Of a stretch of 64,000 nt of DNA, positions 45,901 through 52,624 are shown one piece after another (within the stretch, counting starts at the first letter, position 1; every line of letters starts with the position of its first letter). The notes under the pieces were generated by a model. That model saw only the letters and a program-made list of their open reading frames with translations, had not been told where the DNA came from and made no database searches. The stretch comes from Azohydromonas lata NBRC 102462 (GTDB taxonomy: Bacteria; Pseudomonadota; Gammaproteobacteria; Burkholderiales; Burkholderiaceae_C): positions 1 through 64,000 of the forward strand of contig NZ_BCTC01000016.1 of the NCBI RefSeq assembly GCF_001571085.1. The letters run 5' to 3'. Made by a program: the position numbers and the translations under genes.

Positions 45901-46719
45901 GAGCGCTCGAATGCGCAGGGGCAAGGAGGGTCTTCGCAGACAGGCAAGGCAGGGGAGCGCTCCACGGAGCAGCCAGCTGCTCCTGCGACTCCGGCCCATC
46001 AGCCTGGTGCTCCAGAAAATCCATTCCTGGCGGCCCCTGAGGCCCCTGTGGATCCGGCCGAGCGGCGTCGGCAGGAACTGCTGGCATCGCTGGCCGAGCG
46101 CTTCACCATCAACGCCGGCGAGTACCGTTATCGTCACGACCAAGCCCATGTGGCATTTGTGGACCGGGACACCGCAGTGACCACCCACCGCAACGAGCCC
46201 GAGATCGCGCGTGCCATGGTGGACTTGGCCGAAGCCAAAGGGTGGAAGGGGCTGCATCTCAAGGGCACGGAAGCATTCCGGGCCGCGGCATGGATGGAGG
46301 CCTCGCTGCGTGGGCTGAAGTCGCATGGCTACGAGCCCACGCGTGCGGACCGGGAACGGTTGGCGATCCGGCTGCAAGATCAGCAGATCAACCGTGTCGA
46401 GCCTGCTCAGGAACAGACGGCCGGGCGACAGCAACAGGCGGCGGCCGCCGCTGCGCCTACACAAGCGCAGCAACGCGATGAAGTGCTTGTGAGACGGGAG
46501 GAAGCCCTGGGCGTACTGGAGGCCTACCTGAAATCGCAGCACAAATCACCGCAAGAGATTGCCGCGTTACTCAAGCAGGGCGGGGAGATGCTGGACAAGA
46601 TGGTGGCGGCAGGCAAGCCACTGCCCCAAGCCCGCGTCTATGACATCAACGCGCAGCGTGCCCACACGGTGCATGTGCAGCCACAGCGCGAAGTGAACAG
46701 CCCGGCGAGGTCTCGGTGA
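42970..46719 (+). CDS. Large polyvalent protein with LPD7 domain and internal repeats
   Basis: A 1249-residue protein without signal peptide. The N-terminal domain (about 1-170; GGTLRGLEGIITTGKL, YLFFDCPQNNGCLTYQ) and a second domain (about 230-370) are unassigned. Proline/glutamine-rich linkers separate further modules. These include an IPGAFELTAQGREPRFYDD domain near 410-510, a DVADRRGLTAGIEAQFAEGK region near 590, and two homologous copies of a roughly 75-residue domain (about 684-760 and 825-900; both with IDG-x-x-V/E-V-x-RL and a final GxLxGxQL). An LPD7-type domain near 1050-1125 (YRYRHDQAHVAFVDRD, then WKGLHLKGTEAFR) completes it. Such polyvalent proteins travel with conjugating DNA or act on entry in the recipient; that is inferred. 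Confidence 0.75.
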   Translation: MSASAITNTLAFTHGGTLRGLEGIITTGKLSSTAALEARGDATFKFTDAERQHVAEDKYLFFDCPQNNGCLTYQGVKHANEPGAGFQFVLVANGKSLVEQADLFGVSDGILMGRQDGAPLEIDVRKLDCKVLVPDCYKPHVDRMVELAQMAGKELDTAKLVFRPIEEVRQLLQEGRRPADPIAAQQALCRELGISAEPTARAINDAAGTVETKTSKVVVAHREELLDRASAPVVRVGPSTGAELVAHMRETPVYLNIQSDLRELFGGRGARSPTPRVLELKDRPEDLAHAVNMLVRMSPHSTYHKAFHAGEVAPAGQPFVGYFELAEIKAQVVRQGSDGQRVGELIDLANSGVVLNKETCQRVMRPSEHVAQMPPPPPLPQQAQMPPPLPAEPEVPSNQPSTAKRTIRDYEIPGAFELTAQGREPRFYDDARLAGEAFYAARREEQPRVVQHRVSGFEDRTGRYENLSVLPVAITALDKDGHWQHIFLDEAPEFRAGYEAARQRMPAKAVETDDWTQPAPVPVPQQQAVSALSFTAEPPRQPEVPTLATQVATEPKGQTVSDQQTPATPPRVQVGQDPNHWVNENAQWHRDVADRRGLTAGIEAQFAEGKTAKQVIKAMGKELEFLPIDDRSNFIVGVRATLGIPSQATSDGQQEFKAWKAEYDKRQALQSATPTQPQKEGPVMNLTRLQIDGVDVGRLAFEKHSTEHGVFVDLTALDRNNQPLAEFNGVDKNDLTKVLGPTVGHEVAKFNGRTGELAGQQLDVPAAEVAQAARGKSPQAVPHHAAQVPQKNAAQQEHSQATRTPEPASKAQGAAEVQAAPVRRMEIDGKEVQRLSYIKMQTPEGLRFDVTAYGSGSTVLGRHPGLSKEELPQYLGETPARNIEIARGRNGSLRGEQLQLRGNEARPQQTLPVNLQLPPRPRPERTVAERPIAPADTAQARQQQQPQPAQSHEAQRSTTSPETPPLAARTEPIVNSIERSNAQGQGGSSQTGKAGERSTEQPAAPATPAHQPGAPENPFLAAPEAPVDPAERRRQELLASLAERFTINAGEYRYRHDQAHVAFVDRDTAVTTHRNEPEIARAMVDLAEAKGWKGLHLKGTEAFRAAAWMEASLRGLKSHGYEPTRADRERLAIRLQDQQINRVEPAQEQTAGRQQQAAAAAAPTQAQQRDEVLVRREEALGVLEAYLKSQHKSPQEIAALLKQGGEMLDKMVAAGKPLPQARVYDINAQRAHTVHVQPQREVNSPARSR

Positions 46720-47417
46720 AGGCGGCGCGCGCAACTTACGGGCTACCCCCCGGCACCTGGCGCGCGCCACATCTATCCAGCGGCAGCGTCGAGGCGCTGA
46801 AGTGGCTGGGACTGGCGCTCATGGTGGTGGACCACACCAACAAGTACCTGTACCACGGCCACGTACCCTGGATGTTCGATGTCGGGCGCGTCGTGATGCC
46901 GATCTTCGGCATCGTGCTGGCATGGAATCTCGCACGAGGCGATGAGGCAACAGCATGGCGTGCAGTGCGCCGCATGTTGATCTTCGCGGCGCTGGCATCG
47001 CCGGCGTTCATGGGCATGCAGCAGGGGCGCTGGTGGCCGTTGAACATCCTGTTCACCCTGGCCACGAGTGCGGCCGTGATTGCTTTGCTACAGCGCGGTC
47101 GCAAGGGCTTGATGCTTGCGCTGGTGCTGGCCGTGCTGGCGGGCGTGCTTGTCGAATTCTGGTGGCTTGCCATTGGCGCCACTGTGGCGGCCTGGTACTG
47201 GTGGCGGGAGCCGTCATGGCGTTCGGCTCTGGCGTGGATGGTGTGCATAGCCCTTCTGATGCCGGTCAACGGCAATGCGTGGGCATTTGCAGCCTTGCCC
47301 ATCGTGCTGATCGCATCACGCCTGGACTTTGCCTTGCCGCGGCTGCGCTGGATCTTCTACGCCGCATATCCAATTCACCTGTTTATTTTATGGAGCATGC
47401 AATGGATGAAGCTCTGA
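46716..47417 (+). CDS. traX: TraX-family membrane acetyltransferase
   Basis: A 233-residue polytopic membrane protein with the TraX opening VEALKWLGLALMVVDHTNKY, then VGRVVMPIFGIVLAWNLARG and a C-terminal AAYPIHLFILWSMQW. In F-like plasmids TraX acetylates the pilin N-terminus. GTG start at 46716 overlaps the previous stop (GTGA). It closes the conserved transfer operon. Confidence 0.9.
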   Translation: MKAARATYGLPPGTWRAPHLSSGSVEALKWLGLALMVVDHTNKYLYHGHVPWMFDVGRVVMPIFGIVLAWNLARGDEATAWRAVRRMLIFAALASPAFMGMQQGRWWPLNILFTLATSAAVIALLQRGRKGLMLALVLAVLAGVLVEFWWLAIGATVAAWYWWREPSWRSALAWMVCIALLMPVNGNAWAFAALPIVLIASRLDFALPRLRWIFYAAYPIHLFILWSMQWMKL

Positions 47418-47956
47418 GTATTTCGGCGATGCCAATTGCAGACAAGGTGATTCGCTATTTGAATGCGCGCTATTACGCCGTTCAACTGGCTGCGCTTGAA
47501 AAGGCTGCAGGAAATATTGGGTGTTCATTTGTTGAGCGAAGCGCTGCAGACGCCATGACTCCTGAAGTCGAGGAATACTTGGCAATAGCGGTCATCCTCG
47601 CTCGTGAGAACTACATAAGGCCAAAGTGCAGTGGCGGACAACACTACAAAAACGCAGAATTTCAATTGGAAGATGGCTATGCCATTGCGCTATTCAGAGA
47701 AATCGTGGCTGCACTGGATGCCATTGGTCTGCGTTTCAAGATTCGAGAGCAGGGTGTCGATTCTTCCGCTTTAGAGAGTGAGCGCCGCGAGTGGAAGAAA
47801 CCGGATATAGAGCTGGCGGAGTTGGTTAGTTGCGCTGAATCTATTCCGCCACTCTCTGGGGATGGAGAGACTGATCCAGCAGAGTCAGCGGAATTTATGA
47901 ACAGATTCTTCGAGGTAGTGCAAAACCAAGGAGGTCATGTCCATGAGCGCGGCTGA
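47402..47956 (+). CDS. Hypothetical protein downstream of traX
   Basis: A 184-residue acidic protein starting MDEALSISAMPIADKVIRYL, with GGAG six bases before the ATG inside the 3' end of traX. Contains CSFVERSAADAMTPEVEEYL and YAIALFREIVAALDAIGLRF; predicted helical and soluble. Lower GC than the transfer genes marks the start of a more variable cargo block. Family not recognised. Confidence 0.65.
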   Translation: MDEALSISAMPIADKVIRYLNARYYAVQLAALEKAAGNIGCSFVERSAADAMTPEVEEYLAIAVILARENYIRPKCSGGQHYKNAEFQLEDGYAIALFREIVAALDAIGLRFKIREQGVDSSALESERREWKKPDIELAELVSCAESIPPLSGDGETDPAESAEFMNRFFEVVQNQGGHVHERG

Positions 47957-48401
47957 CCATTTCAAATTCGATCCAGGGCTGTTCGCTGATGGACCAGCGC
48001 GAGAAGCGACTGACTCGATGCCTACCGGCACGGTTGTTCGCCTGCGACGATGGCCGGTAGCGGCACTGCTTGTTGGCATCATCGCTGTCAGCGTGGTAGT
48101 CGTAAAAGCCAACATTCCGGAACGCAAAGGCCAGCAAGACCTGGCTGAGGCGTCGACAGTGAATTACCCAGGACAACCTGTCGCAACTAAGTTTGTTTCG
48201 GAATCTCGCGACGTTCCTGTATCAATTGCACCCCCGTCAAGCAGTTGGTGCGAAGACAGCGACGCGTTGTGCACGAAGCTCACAACCAGCAAGCCAGCAG
48301 AGGCCTTGAGGAAAATTATCTCTACCATCCCGCAGGGTATGGCAAAGCAATACCGTGTTCAGGTATCAATCACCCCCATCGAAGATGCGCTAAGCGAGTA
48401 A
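47943..48401 (+). CDS. Single-pass membrane protein, unknown
   Basis: A 152-residue protein: short N-terminal tail, one transmembrane helix near 38-58 (WPVAALLVGIIAVSVVVV), and a periplasmic part with two cysteines (WCEDSDALCTKL) and a helical end. AAGGAGG precedes the ATG at 47943; an ATG two codons earlier is too close to that site. It overlaps the preceding gene. Unknown function; the layout would suit an entry-exclusion or envelope protein. Confidence 0.6.
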   Translation: MSAADHFKFDPGLFADGPAREATDSMPTGTVVRLRRWPVAALLVGIIAVSVVVVKANIPERKGQQDLAEASTVNYPGQPVATKFVSESRDVPVSIAPPSSSWCEDSDALCTKLTTSKPAEALRKIISTIPQGMAKQYRVQVSITPIEDALSE

Positions 48402-48412
48402 GGAGCGGTTTT

Positions 48413-48649
48413 ATGAGGGTCTTTCCTGTTATCGCATTGGCCGGTGTTATAGCTGCATCGCCGTGTACTGCGCAAATTCCTGTTATTGGGCCTACCATGT
48501 CCGCAGCAGAAATAATTTCCCTCACCGAACAACTCCGGCCGCAACTGGAGGTGGTTGAACAATACCAGAAGCAATTGAATGATTTCCTCCAGAGCCAAGC
48601 GATGCGCGAGGGAAAGCGGGAGGGGAACGACCAGGAGGACGTGCCATGA
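48413..48649 (+). CDS. Small exported helical protein
   Basis: A 78-residue protein with a signal peptide (MRVFPVIALAGVIAASPCTA) and a mature helix (IISLTEQLRPQLEVVEQYQK). It resembles a miniature VirB5 in shape, but I claim no homology. AGGAG lies eight bases before the ATG. It overlaps the next gene by ATGA. Confidence 0.6.
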   Translation: MRVFPVIALAGVIAASPCTAQIPVIGPTMSAAEIISLTEQLRPQLEVVEQYQKQLNDFLQSQAMREGKREGNDQEDVP

Positions 48650-48990
48650 CCCGCAAAAGATTGGCGATCATTGACGCGCTCGGTTGGCCAACTGCGGCGT
48701 GGGTCTGGATGTACGTGGAATTCGGCGCAAGTGGTCCGTTGGAAGGATTGGTGACACTAGGACTGGGACTGTGGGCCGTCCGCAAGCTCAGTTGGGCCTT
48801 GGACGATGATTGCCGAGATCCTGGCTCACGCATATTTGCCGTGGGCGTGATCGGCTTCATTTTTGGTAAGGCGCCTGTCTACGGTCCATACGAGTTCACA
48901 ACCTGGCTGTTTGCCCGCATCGGAATCATGCTCGCCGTCATCATCGCACCGATTTCTTTTATTGCATGGGTGGTGCGATTGCTGGGCTAG
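48646..48990 (+). CDS. Small membrane protein, unknown
   Basis: A 114-residue protein with three or four hydrophobic segments: WPTAAWVWMYVEFGAS, LEGLVTLGLGLWAV, IFAVGVIGFIFGKAPVYG and ARIGIMLAVIIAPISFIAWV. Coupled to the preceding gene by a four-base overlap. Could be an entry-exclusion or pilus-related protein; not recognised. Confidence 0.6.
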   Translation: MTRKRLAIIDALGWPTAAWVWMYVEFGASGPLEGLVTLGLGLWAVRKLSWALDDDCRDPGSRIFAVGVIGFIFGKAPVYGPYEFTTWLFARIGIMLAVIIAPISFIAWVVRLLG

Positions 48991-49030
48991 AGATTGGGCG
49001 ATTGGATATCTATTGGCTGAGAGACGCAAA

Positions 49031-49615
49031 ATGGATCAATTTTTTGATTTTACTGCGGCAATTTCTGCGCGTCTCGGGATGGACTCGAAGGATTTTAATG
49101 GTCATGTGATTGCATTTTTGGCTGGTATAGCCGCGGCAACCTTTGGTTTTCTGTTGACCATGATGTGGGATGCGTTTAAGAGAAGACAGGATGAGCGAGC
49201 CAAGTATAAGAATATTCTGGGTTTGATTAGGGCTGGATTGGGAAATAATGCGGCGTCTGTTCGCTGGAATGTCGATATGATAGAGAGAGAGGAGAATTCA
49301 ATAATAACCAGAAAAACGGCGCTTAATGCGCCGCTGGCCTCGCTCAAAGAAAATTTTACTGGCTTGCTTATTCTTGGGGTTCCTGATAAGTTTTTGCGCA
49401 ACGAGAAATTTATAGAGAAAATTAGCGATATCGACCAAAACGCTTCAATAATAAATCGTATGATTGTGGCTAGAGACATTTATAAAAACTCAAGCGGTTT
49501 CCAGTCGGGCTTTCAAGATAATGTTTTGGTGCACAATAGGGCCATAAAAAGTAGTCTTGAGTCCTTTGAAAAGCTTAATACGGAGATGATTGATTTTATG
49601 GCTGGGTTCAATTAA
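49031..49615 (+). CDS. AT-rich membrane-anchored hypothetical protein
   Basis: A 194-residue protein starting MDQFFDFTAAISARLGMD, with one transmembrane helix near 24-44 (VIAFLAGIAAATFGFLLTMM) followed by a basic stretch (WDAFKRRQDERAKYKNI) and a long helical cytoplasmic domain. Its base composition is far more AT-rich than the transfer genes, a sign of separate acquisition. The topology (one N-terminal anchor, helical body) is seen in several membrane-acting defence effectors, but I see no family motif. Confidence 0.6.
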   Translation: MDQFFDFTAAISARLGMDSKDFNGHVIAFLAGIAAATFGFLLTMMWDAFKRRQDERAKYKNILGLIRAGLGNNAASVRWNVDMIEREENSIITRKTALNAPLASLKENFTGLLILGVPDKFLRNEKFIEKISDIDQNASIINRMIVARDIYKNSSGFQSGFQDNVLVHNRAIKSSLESFEKLNTEMIDFMAGFN

Positions 49616-49637
49616 TGAGGTTGCGATTGCTTCTGAA

Positions 49638-49973
49638 TCATGTTGCTTGATTGCAGATATGCAACTCATCCATCCACCGCCCGGGCTTCAAGCTACTGAT
49701 GTGCGGTGGGTGCCACGGGCGCTCTGGATGCCATGATACGCACAGAACTTTGCCTTGATTGGATTCCCACACGTTCAATACTGAGGAAAGCGCGGTGTCG
49801 TTGGGTAGTAGTAGTATGCCTTCGCCCAGTATGAGAGAAAGTCTACCAATCTCTAGTTCATAATGTTGTGGCATTTTGGGTGCGGCTGCGTGAAATTTTC
49901 CCTCGGACCGTAGTCGAGGCTCCAAAATGCGGATTGCCATTCTGGCGATGGCCAACCTGTCTGTGTGTCCCAT
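49638..49973 (-). CDS. Hypothetical protein after cas6f
   Basis: A 111-residue protein starting MGHTDRLAIARMAIRILEPR, with AAGGAAG upstream of the ATG at 49973. The end carries histidine/tryptophan-rich VSWHPERPWHPPHISSLKPG. It follows cas6f on the same strand after 77 bases and could be the last gene of the CRISPR operon. No family recognised; it is not Cas1, Cas2 or Cas3. Confidence 0.6.
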   Translation of the reverse strand: MGHTDRLAIARMAIRILEPRLRSEGKFHAAAPKMPQHYELEIGRLSLILGEGILLLPNDTALSSVLNVWESNQGKVLCVSWHPERPWHPPHISSLKPGRWMDELHICNQAT

Positions 49974-50050
49974 ATTGCTTCCTTTTGCTGTATTGGCTCG
50001 TCGTGCATTTATCGGCGTGGTGCTGAAACTCCAGCATATGCGGCTTGTTT

Positions 50051-50611
50051 TTAGAACTGCGGCAGTCCACCGTCCAGCGTGAGACCAAAGCTGTTGAAGG
50101 TAGGGGCCGCCGGATTCGCCAAGACCTTGCGCAACTTCAGCTCGAACATTTGGCCTGTTGATTGGCTGGCGCAGGCAATGACCAAGTCCGCCATGTGCTG
50201 CCTGGGCGGCGGCGCAGCGTTGCCCAGACGCAGGCTGCGCCGGATGCGTGAGGGTTTGTCCTTGTCGGCGGCGTTGTCGCGGCGAACCGCGGCATAGCCT
50301 CGCGTCGTCGGCGCCGGTATCACCGCGCCGACTTCCACCCCCATGGCCCGGATGCGCGGCAGCGGCGAACCCGAGATGAACGCTTTCAGTGCCAGTTGCG
50401 TACCAAACAGCCGCAGCCGGGCGGGCGTACCCTGTACGCGCTGGCCGCACCCCCAGCCCGGCACGTCGATGCCAATTCGCTCCGTTGCCGAGCCCTGTGC
50501 ATGGTTGAACCCATGCATCCAGCGCCAGGCCAGCGGGACCAAGTGCGATGGCGGCTCGATGGAGTCGGTGAAATCCAGATCGACATAGTGCAGGGCGGAC
50601 AGCTTCAGCAT
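50051..50611 (-). CDS. cas6f: Cas6f (Csy4) crRNA-processing endoribonuclease
   Basis: A 186-residue RNase that cuts I-F repeats and stays bound to the crRNA 3' hairpin. Start MLKLSALHYVDLDF. WRWMHGFNHAQG carries the histidine aligned with catalytic His29 of Pseudomonas Csy4. CASQSTGQMFELKL carries the catalytic Ser of the SxSTGQ motif. The arginine-rich helix (PSRIRRSLRLG) contacts RNA, and the C-terminal FNSFGLTLDGGLPQF matches the family end. Length is normal. It lies 11 bases after cas7f. Confidence 0.9.
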   Translation of the reverse strand: MLKLSALHYVDLDFTDSIEPPSHLVPLAWRWMHGFNHAQGSATERIGIDVPGWGCGQRVQGTPARLRLFGTQLALKAFISGSPLPRIRAMGVEVGAVIPAPTTRGYAAVRRDNAADKDKPSRIRRSLRLGNAAPPPRQHMADLVIACASQSTGQMFELKLRKVLANPAAPTFNSFGLTLDGGLPQF

Positions 50612-50622
50612 AGCGGCCTCCT

Positions 50623-51669
50623 TCACTCGTCGGTGCCGCCGAACACGCCACCGCGGATGCACAAGGCCGTGTAGAACAACCGGTCCTCGCGGCTCAGTGC
50701 CGGGGGGCCGCTTCTGGCCAGACGCTCGATGATCTCCTTCATGCTTCCTGTCGTGCGCCGGTAGGCGCGGGCCTCATGCGAGTTGGCACCGTAGGGCTCG
50801 ACGGCGATGGGCCTGTTTGGCTTGGCATCGGGATACCAGGTGTCGATTTGCCGCAAGGCGTTGCCCGCCTTGCGGTCGTTGATGATGGCCTGGAACCCGC
50901 CATCGGGCAGCCGCAGCTTGGCCAGCATGCGCGTAACGCCCTCGCCGCCGGGCCAGCGGCGCTGGGAGGCACGTTTCTGGTCCTCGGAAGGCCACTCCTG
51001 GCTGGGATACACCCGGGCGCCCAGGCCCAGCAGGTACCTGGCCTGCAGCCGCAGCATGGTGCCGTGGCCGGTGTCTCGCTGCAGCGCCTCGGCGATCCAC
51101 CCGGCCAAAGTCTGCAGCCCCCTGCGGTACGCCTCGTAGCGCGCCATGTCCAGCGAGAACGGGTCGGCCTCGTCACGCAGCAGGTTGTCGAAGTCCAACT
51201 GCTCGCTGTTCAGTTCCACCGTCATCCGGTGCCGCTGAGCCGTCAGGAAGTTGCGCCACCCGAGCATGCCGCAGGCGATCTGGATGGCATAGCGGGTGCT
51301 GAGTTCCGTGATGCCGGCGTCGGCGCCCTTGACCTGCTCCAGCACCTCGGCATGCAACTGCAGGAATCCGGGCTCGCTGCACGCCTGTGGCGTGGCGTAG
51401 CGGTTCTTGACCAGCAGCCGGCCCCGCAGGACCAGGACCTCATGGCCGGGAGCCAGCTCGCTGCTCTCGACGACCTGAAGAATGGCTTGGTCGCGCTTTT
51501 CGAGCGGCGTCTTCGATGTCGCGTTCAAGCCCCGCAGGGGCTCTTCCCGGATCGTCACCGGCACCATCTCGGACACGGGACTTGTCATGGCCGGCGCGCT
51601 GAACATCAGCATGTGGCTGGGCTCCAGCGTGCGCGCGAAAGACAAGATGGACGGGCTGGCAGTCGGCAT
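50623..51669 (-). CDS. cas7f: Cas7f (Csy3) backbone protein
   Basis: A 348-residue protein forming the crRNA-bound filament of the I-F effector. Visible Csy3 features: SILSFARTLEPSHMLMFSA at the start, LSTRYAIQIACGMLGWRNFL, and YGANSHEARAYRRTTGSMKE near the end. GAGGA precedes the ATG at 51669. Length matches Csy3 (about 340). It follows cas5f after 41 bases. Confidence 0.92.
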   Translation of the reverse strand: MPTASPSILSFARTLEPSHMLMFSAPAMTSPVSEMVPVTIREEPLRGLNATSKTPLEKRDQAILQVVESSELAPGHEVLVLRGRLLVKNRYATPQACSEPGFLQLHAEVLEQVKGADAGITELSTRYAIQIACGMLGWRNFLTAQRHRMTVELNSEQLDFDNLLRDEADPFSLDMARYEAYRRGLQTLAGWIAEALQRDTGHGTMLRLQARYLLGLGARVYPSQEWPSEDQKRASQRRWPGGEGVTRMLAKLRLPDGGFQAIINDRKAGNALRQIDTWYPDAKPNRPIAVEPYGANSHEARAYRRTTGSMKEIIERLARSGPPALSREDRLFYTALCIRGGVFGGTDE

Positions 51670-51710
51670 CGTTGTTCCTCGTTGGATCGTCCAGCGGGAG
51701 TTCTGCGGTG

Positions 51711-52610
51711 TCAGGCCACCGCGGTGCACACGTAGCTGCCATTGACCGGCCGCTCCTTCCACAGGACGCGATAGCCTTGCTCGGCTTGCACTGCATCCAC
51801 GCCGGCACGAATGGAGGCGGCGGTTTGCAGGGCGGCCAGGGTGTACATGGGCGAAGCCACTTTCGAGCGCCCCAGCCGCCCGTCCGAAAACGGCCGCGCG
51901 CTGCGCTGCGACGGCTCGGGCTCCAGGGCCAGGTAGCCGCTGGTGACCGGGTAGATGCGACGCCGCTCGAAGCCGTGCTCTTCGAAGAAGTCGCGGTAGG
52001 GCCTGGGCCGCTGCTCATGGCGCAGCGTGGCCGCCAGCAGGGCGTCCATCAGCGGCAAGCCCGCAGCCCGGGCCGCCTCGACCAGCGTGGACTCGTCGCG
52101 CAGCACCAGCGCGCGGGAAGGCAGCAGCGCCATGGCGCGCGCCAGCTCCGTGGGGTAGCGCTCGACCAGCCGTGGCGCGGCGAGGTTTGCCGCGGCGCGC
52201 TGCACGATCAGCCTGCCCTTGCACAACCGCAGCTCGGTGAGCACGCTGGCAGCGTCGCCGGAGAGCTTCTGCGTGGTCAGCAGCTCGATACCGCGCGGCG
52301 TCGCGCCGCGCAGCCGGATCACGAAGCTGGCGGTGAAGGACGCCCAGATCGCCGGCACGGCCTCTGGCGTGGCTGTGCCTTCCTTCATCGACTTGACGTA
52401 GCCGGCGTGGATCTCGTAGTTCTCGACGCCCAGGGCGATGCCGTCGGGCTGGAGCTCGCCGGGCCCAAGTCCCTTGGCCTTGGCCAGCCCGATGGCAAAG
52501 GCCCGCGCCAGGCCGGTGAGTCCTGTCACCGACGGCAGCCCGACAAACGGCCCTTGCGACACCTTGACGGACTGAGCGCTCACGCGCAGGAAGGCGAAGT
52601 GCCTTTGCAT
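51711..52610 (-). CDS. cas5f: Cas5f (Csy2)
   Basis: A 299-residue protein that caps the 5' handle of the crRNA with Cas8f. Features: FLRVSAQSVKVSQGPFVGLP, SVTGLTGLARAFAIGLAKAKG, and the C-terminal RIYPVTSGYLALEPEPSQRS followed by ASPMYTLAALQTAASIRAG. Slightly shorter than Pseudomonas Csy2 (about 327). ATG at 52610 lies 14 bases after the cas8f stop. Confidence 0.9.
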   Translation of the reverse strand: MQRHFAFLRVSAQSVKVSQGPFVGLPSVTGLTGLARAFAIGLAKAKGLGPGELQPDGIALGVENYEIHAGYVKSMKEGTATPEAVPAIWASFTASFVIRLRGATPRGIELLTTQKLSGDAASVLTELRLCKGRLIVQRAAANLAAPRLVERYPTELARAMALLPSRALVLRDESTLVEAARAAGLPLMDALLAATLRHEQRPRPYRDFFEEHGFERRRIYPVTSGYLALEPEPSQRSARPFSDGRLGRSKVASPMYTLAALQTAASIRAGVDAVQAEQGYRVLWKERPVNGSYVCTAVA

Positions 52611-52624
52611 GGGGTGGATGGCCC

